In this document: one piece after another, positions 62,425-64,000 of the stretch | Position numbering within the stretch: the stretch's first letter is position 1 | Layout of the letters: every line of letters begins with the position of its first letter | Assembly: GCA_004293365.1 (NCBI GenBank) | Contig: RDYN01000046.1 | Coordinates: forward strand, 1 to 64,000 | DNA length: 64,000 nucleotides | From: Oscillatoriales cyanobacterium | Lineage (GTDB): Bacteria; Cyanobacteriota; Cyanobacteriia; Cyanobacteriales; Microcoleaceae | Direction of reading: 5' to 3' | Notes under the pieces: model-generated | Told to the model about the DNA's origin: nothing | The model's database searches: none | Seen by the model: only the letters and a program-made list of their open reading frames with translations | Made by a program: the position numbers and the translations under genes

Positions 62425-64000
62425 ATGCCCAACTCAATGTTAAATAACGATCCATTGTGGTTCAAAGACGCCATCATTTACGAAGTACCAATTCGCGCTT
62501 TTGCAGACAGCAATGCAGACGGCATCGGCGACTTTCGGGGACTCACAGAAAAACTGGATTACCTGCAAAACTTGGGAGTAACAGCAATTTGGGTACTGCC
62601 ATTTTTTCCATCGCCGCTCCGAGACGACGGCTACGATACATCTCACTATACCACTGTCAACCCGATTTACGGCACGTTAGAGGACTTTAAAGAGCTTTTG
62701 GAAGCAGCGCACCAGCGCGGAATTAGAGTTATTATTGAGTTAATTGTTAATCACACTTCCGACCAGCACGCATGGTTTCAGCGAGCGCGGCGCGCCCCGA
62801 AAGGCAGCAATGAAAGAGATTTTTATGTCTGGAGCGACACTCCGGAAAAATATCAAGATGCTCGAATTATTTTTCAAGATTTTGAGACTTCTAATTGGGC
62901 GTGGGATCCGGTAGCAAAAGCTTATTACTGGCACCGTTTTTATGCTCACCAACCAGATTTAAATTACGACAATCCCGCCGTCCGCCAAGCCATCTTAGAT
63001 GTGGTAGATTTTTGGTTGGAACTGGGAGTAGATGGACTGCGGATGGATGCCGTGCCTTATCTGTACGAGCGCGAAGGTACTAACTGCGAAAACTTGCCAG
63101 AAACTCACGTATTCCTCAAGCATTTGCGAAAACACGTAGATGAGAAATTCCCGAACCGGATGCTGCTTGCTGAGGCGAATCAGTGGCCCGAGGATGCGGT
63201 TGAATATTACGCGGGTGGAGATGAATGTCACATGAACTTTCATTTCCCGCTGATGCCGCGTTTATTTATGGCTTTGCATATGGAAGATAGCTTTCCTATT
63301 AGCGATATTCTCCAGCAAACTCCGCACATTCCCAATAACTGTCAGTGGGCATTATTTTTGCGGAATCACGATGAATTGACGCTGGAAATGGTGAGCGATG
63401 AAGACCGAGATTATATGTATCGGGTTTACGCTCAAGATACTCAGGCAAGAATTAATTTGGGTATCCGCCGCCGCTTGGCTCCGCTGATGGGAAATAACCG
63501 CCGCCGCATTGAGTTGATGAATGCTTTGCTGCTGTCTCTTCCTGGTACGCCGGTGCTTTATTACGGCGATGAAATTGGGATGGGTGATAATATCTATTTG
63601 GGCGATCGCAACGGGGTGAGAACTCCGATGCAGTGGAGCAGCGATCGCAATGCCGGTTTCAGCCGCGCTAACCCGCAGCGGCTGTACGCGCCGCCAATCG
63701 TTGACCCTGAATATCACTACGAATCTGTGAACGTGGAAGCGCAGCGGGCGAATCCGAGTTCTCTTTGGTGGTGGATGAAACGCTTGATTGCTGTGCGCCA
63801 GCGATTCCAAGCATTCGGCCGCGGCACTTGCGAGTTTCTGTACCCTGAAAACCGCAAAGTTTTAGCTTTTGTACGCACTTATCAAGACGAACACATCCTC
63901 GTAGTCGCTAATTTGTCGCGCTTCGTGCAGACGGCAGAATTAGACCTTTCTCCGTTTAAAAATGCTGTTCCGGTGGAGATTTTCGGGCGCGCTGAGTTTC
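62425..64000 (+). CDS. treS: Trehalose synthase (maltose alpha-D-glucosyltransferase), 3' end outside window
   Basis: The ATG at 62425 ([13 protein letters not shown]; the ATG at 62437 is also possible) opens a frame that runs off the window (525 codons visible). It is a GH13 enzyme: [33 protein letters not shown], catalytic nucleophile Asp in [15 protein letters not shown], acid Glu in [11 protein letters not shown] and transition-state Asp in [13 protein letters not shown]. The stretch [15 protein letters not shown] marks the TreS subfamily, which interconverts maltose and trehalose. The C-terminal beta domain begins at about residue 470. In many cyanobacteria TreS carries a maltokinase fusion; whether that is so here lies beyond the window. 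Confidence 0.92.
   Translation, partial: MPNSMLNNDPLWFKDAIIYEVPIRAFADSNADGIGDFRGLTEKLDYLQNLGVTAIWVLPFFPSPLRDDGYDTSHYTTVNPIYGTLEDFKELLEAAHQRGIRVIIELIVNHTSDQHAWFQRARRAPKGSNERDFYVWSDTPEKYQDARIIFQDFETSNWAWDPVAKAYYWHRFYAHQPDLNYDNPAVRQAILDVVDFWLELGVDGLRMDAVPYLYEREGTNCENLPETHVFLKHLRKHVDEKFPNRMLLAEANQWPEDAVEYYAGGDECHMNFHFPLMPRLFMALHMEDSFPISDILQQTPHIPNNCQWALFLRNHDELTLEMVSDEDRDYMYRVYAQDTQARINLGIRRRLAPLMGNNRRRIELMNALLLSLPGTPVLYYGDEIGMGDNIYLGDRNGVRTPMQWSSDRNAGFSRANPQRLYAPPIVDPEYHYESVNVEAQRANPSSLWWWMKRLIAVRQRFQAFGRGTCEFLYPENRKVLAFVRTYQDEHILVVANLSRFVQTAELDLSPFKNAVPVEIFGRAEF

Noticed and set aside
1-64000. tRNA or rRNA genes
   Set aside because: No cloverleaf with GTTCRA T-loop and matching acceptor stem, and no rRNA signature, was recognised by eye.

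Overview
The window comes from a filamentous cyanobacterium of the Oscillatoria/Microcoleus/Phormidium type. This is inferred from very frequent GCGATCGC (HIP1) octamers and derivatives, a Mg-chelatase subunit ChlI, an Slr0228-like FtsH, a Psb32-like TPM protein, a cyanobacterial ClpB, CHAT/TPR and CHASE2-GGDEF-EAL proteins, and intergenic DNA packed with short palindromic and tandem repeats. No rRNA or tRNA gene was recognised.

Layout. 1-5.2 kb (minus): the N-terminal 1747 residues of a giant surface or secreted protein (Ser/Thr/Pro/Lys-rich linker, DUF4114, cadherin-like, Big_2-like, start of a YVTN-like propeller). 5.9-9.4 kb: TPM protein, an orphan transposon-type structured RNA with an IS605-like right end, cobalamin gene cbiC and chlI. 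9.8-17.5 kb: a 5.7-kb mosaic gene (PPC domain, DUF4114, 14 VKDPVTDKPI-type units, seven DxDGD repeats, EF-hand-like segment, calpain-type protease) broken by three frame-changing indels whose sum is divisible by three, preceded by a truncated copy of its own start and followed by a PpiC foldase and a small aspartic protease. 17.7-23.3 kb: a DUF5615/DUF433 toxin-antitoxin-like pair, a CHASE2-GGDEF-EAL protein, dapB and a two-helix membrane protein. 23.8-28.9 kb: a damaged TPR-CHAT protease gene, then an overlapping pair of unknown genes, the second ending in two membrane helices. 29-35.9 kb: a coiled-coil duplication protein, a macro-domain protein, crcB, a tnpB element abutting the crcB stop, mgtE and a coiled-coil membrane protein. 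36.2-42.3 kb: a ParR/ParM-like pair divergent from ftsH, a small exported protein and pepP. 42.8-47.6 kb: a five-PAS histidine kinase, a receiver-kinase hybrid and a GmhB-like phosphatase. 47.8-52.4 kb: a copper-linked cluster (DUF305 lipoprotein, HMA chaperone, CopA, small membrane protein) and gloA. 52.5-57.8 kb (minus): a large unknown membrane-anchored protein, then an SGNH (DUF459) plus MBOAT acylation pair whose 5' end is present in three tandem copies. 58.1-64 kb: clpB with two unusual inserts, a lone DUF433 gene, a small membrane protein and the start of treS.

Themes. Most single-copy genes are housekeeping. The accessory interest lies in (i) two related DUF4114 surface-type proteins, one carrying a calpain protease and apparently shifting frame through repeat indels; (ii) the CHAT protease with an adjacent two-gene partner, a possible conflict or cell-death module; (iii) tandem copies of the MBOAT leader that keep 42-codon membrane-peptide ORFs; and (iv) short repeats that enter genes and are translated (CHAT protein, DUF433 tail, small copper-cluster protein). 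All functions are inferred from motifs read by eye; no database search was run.
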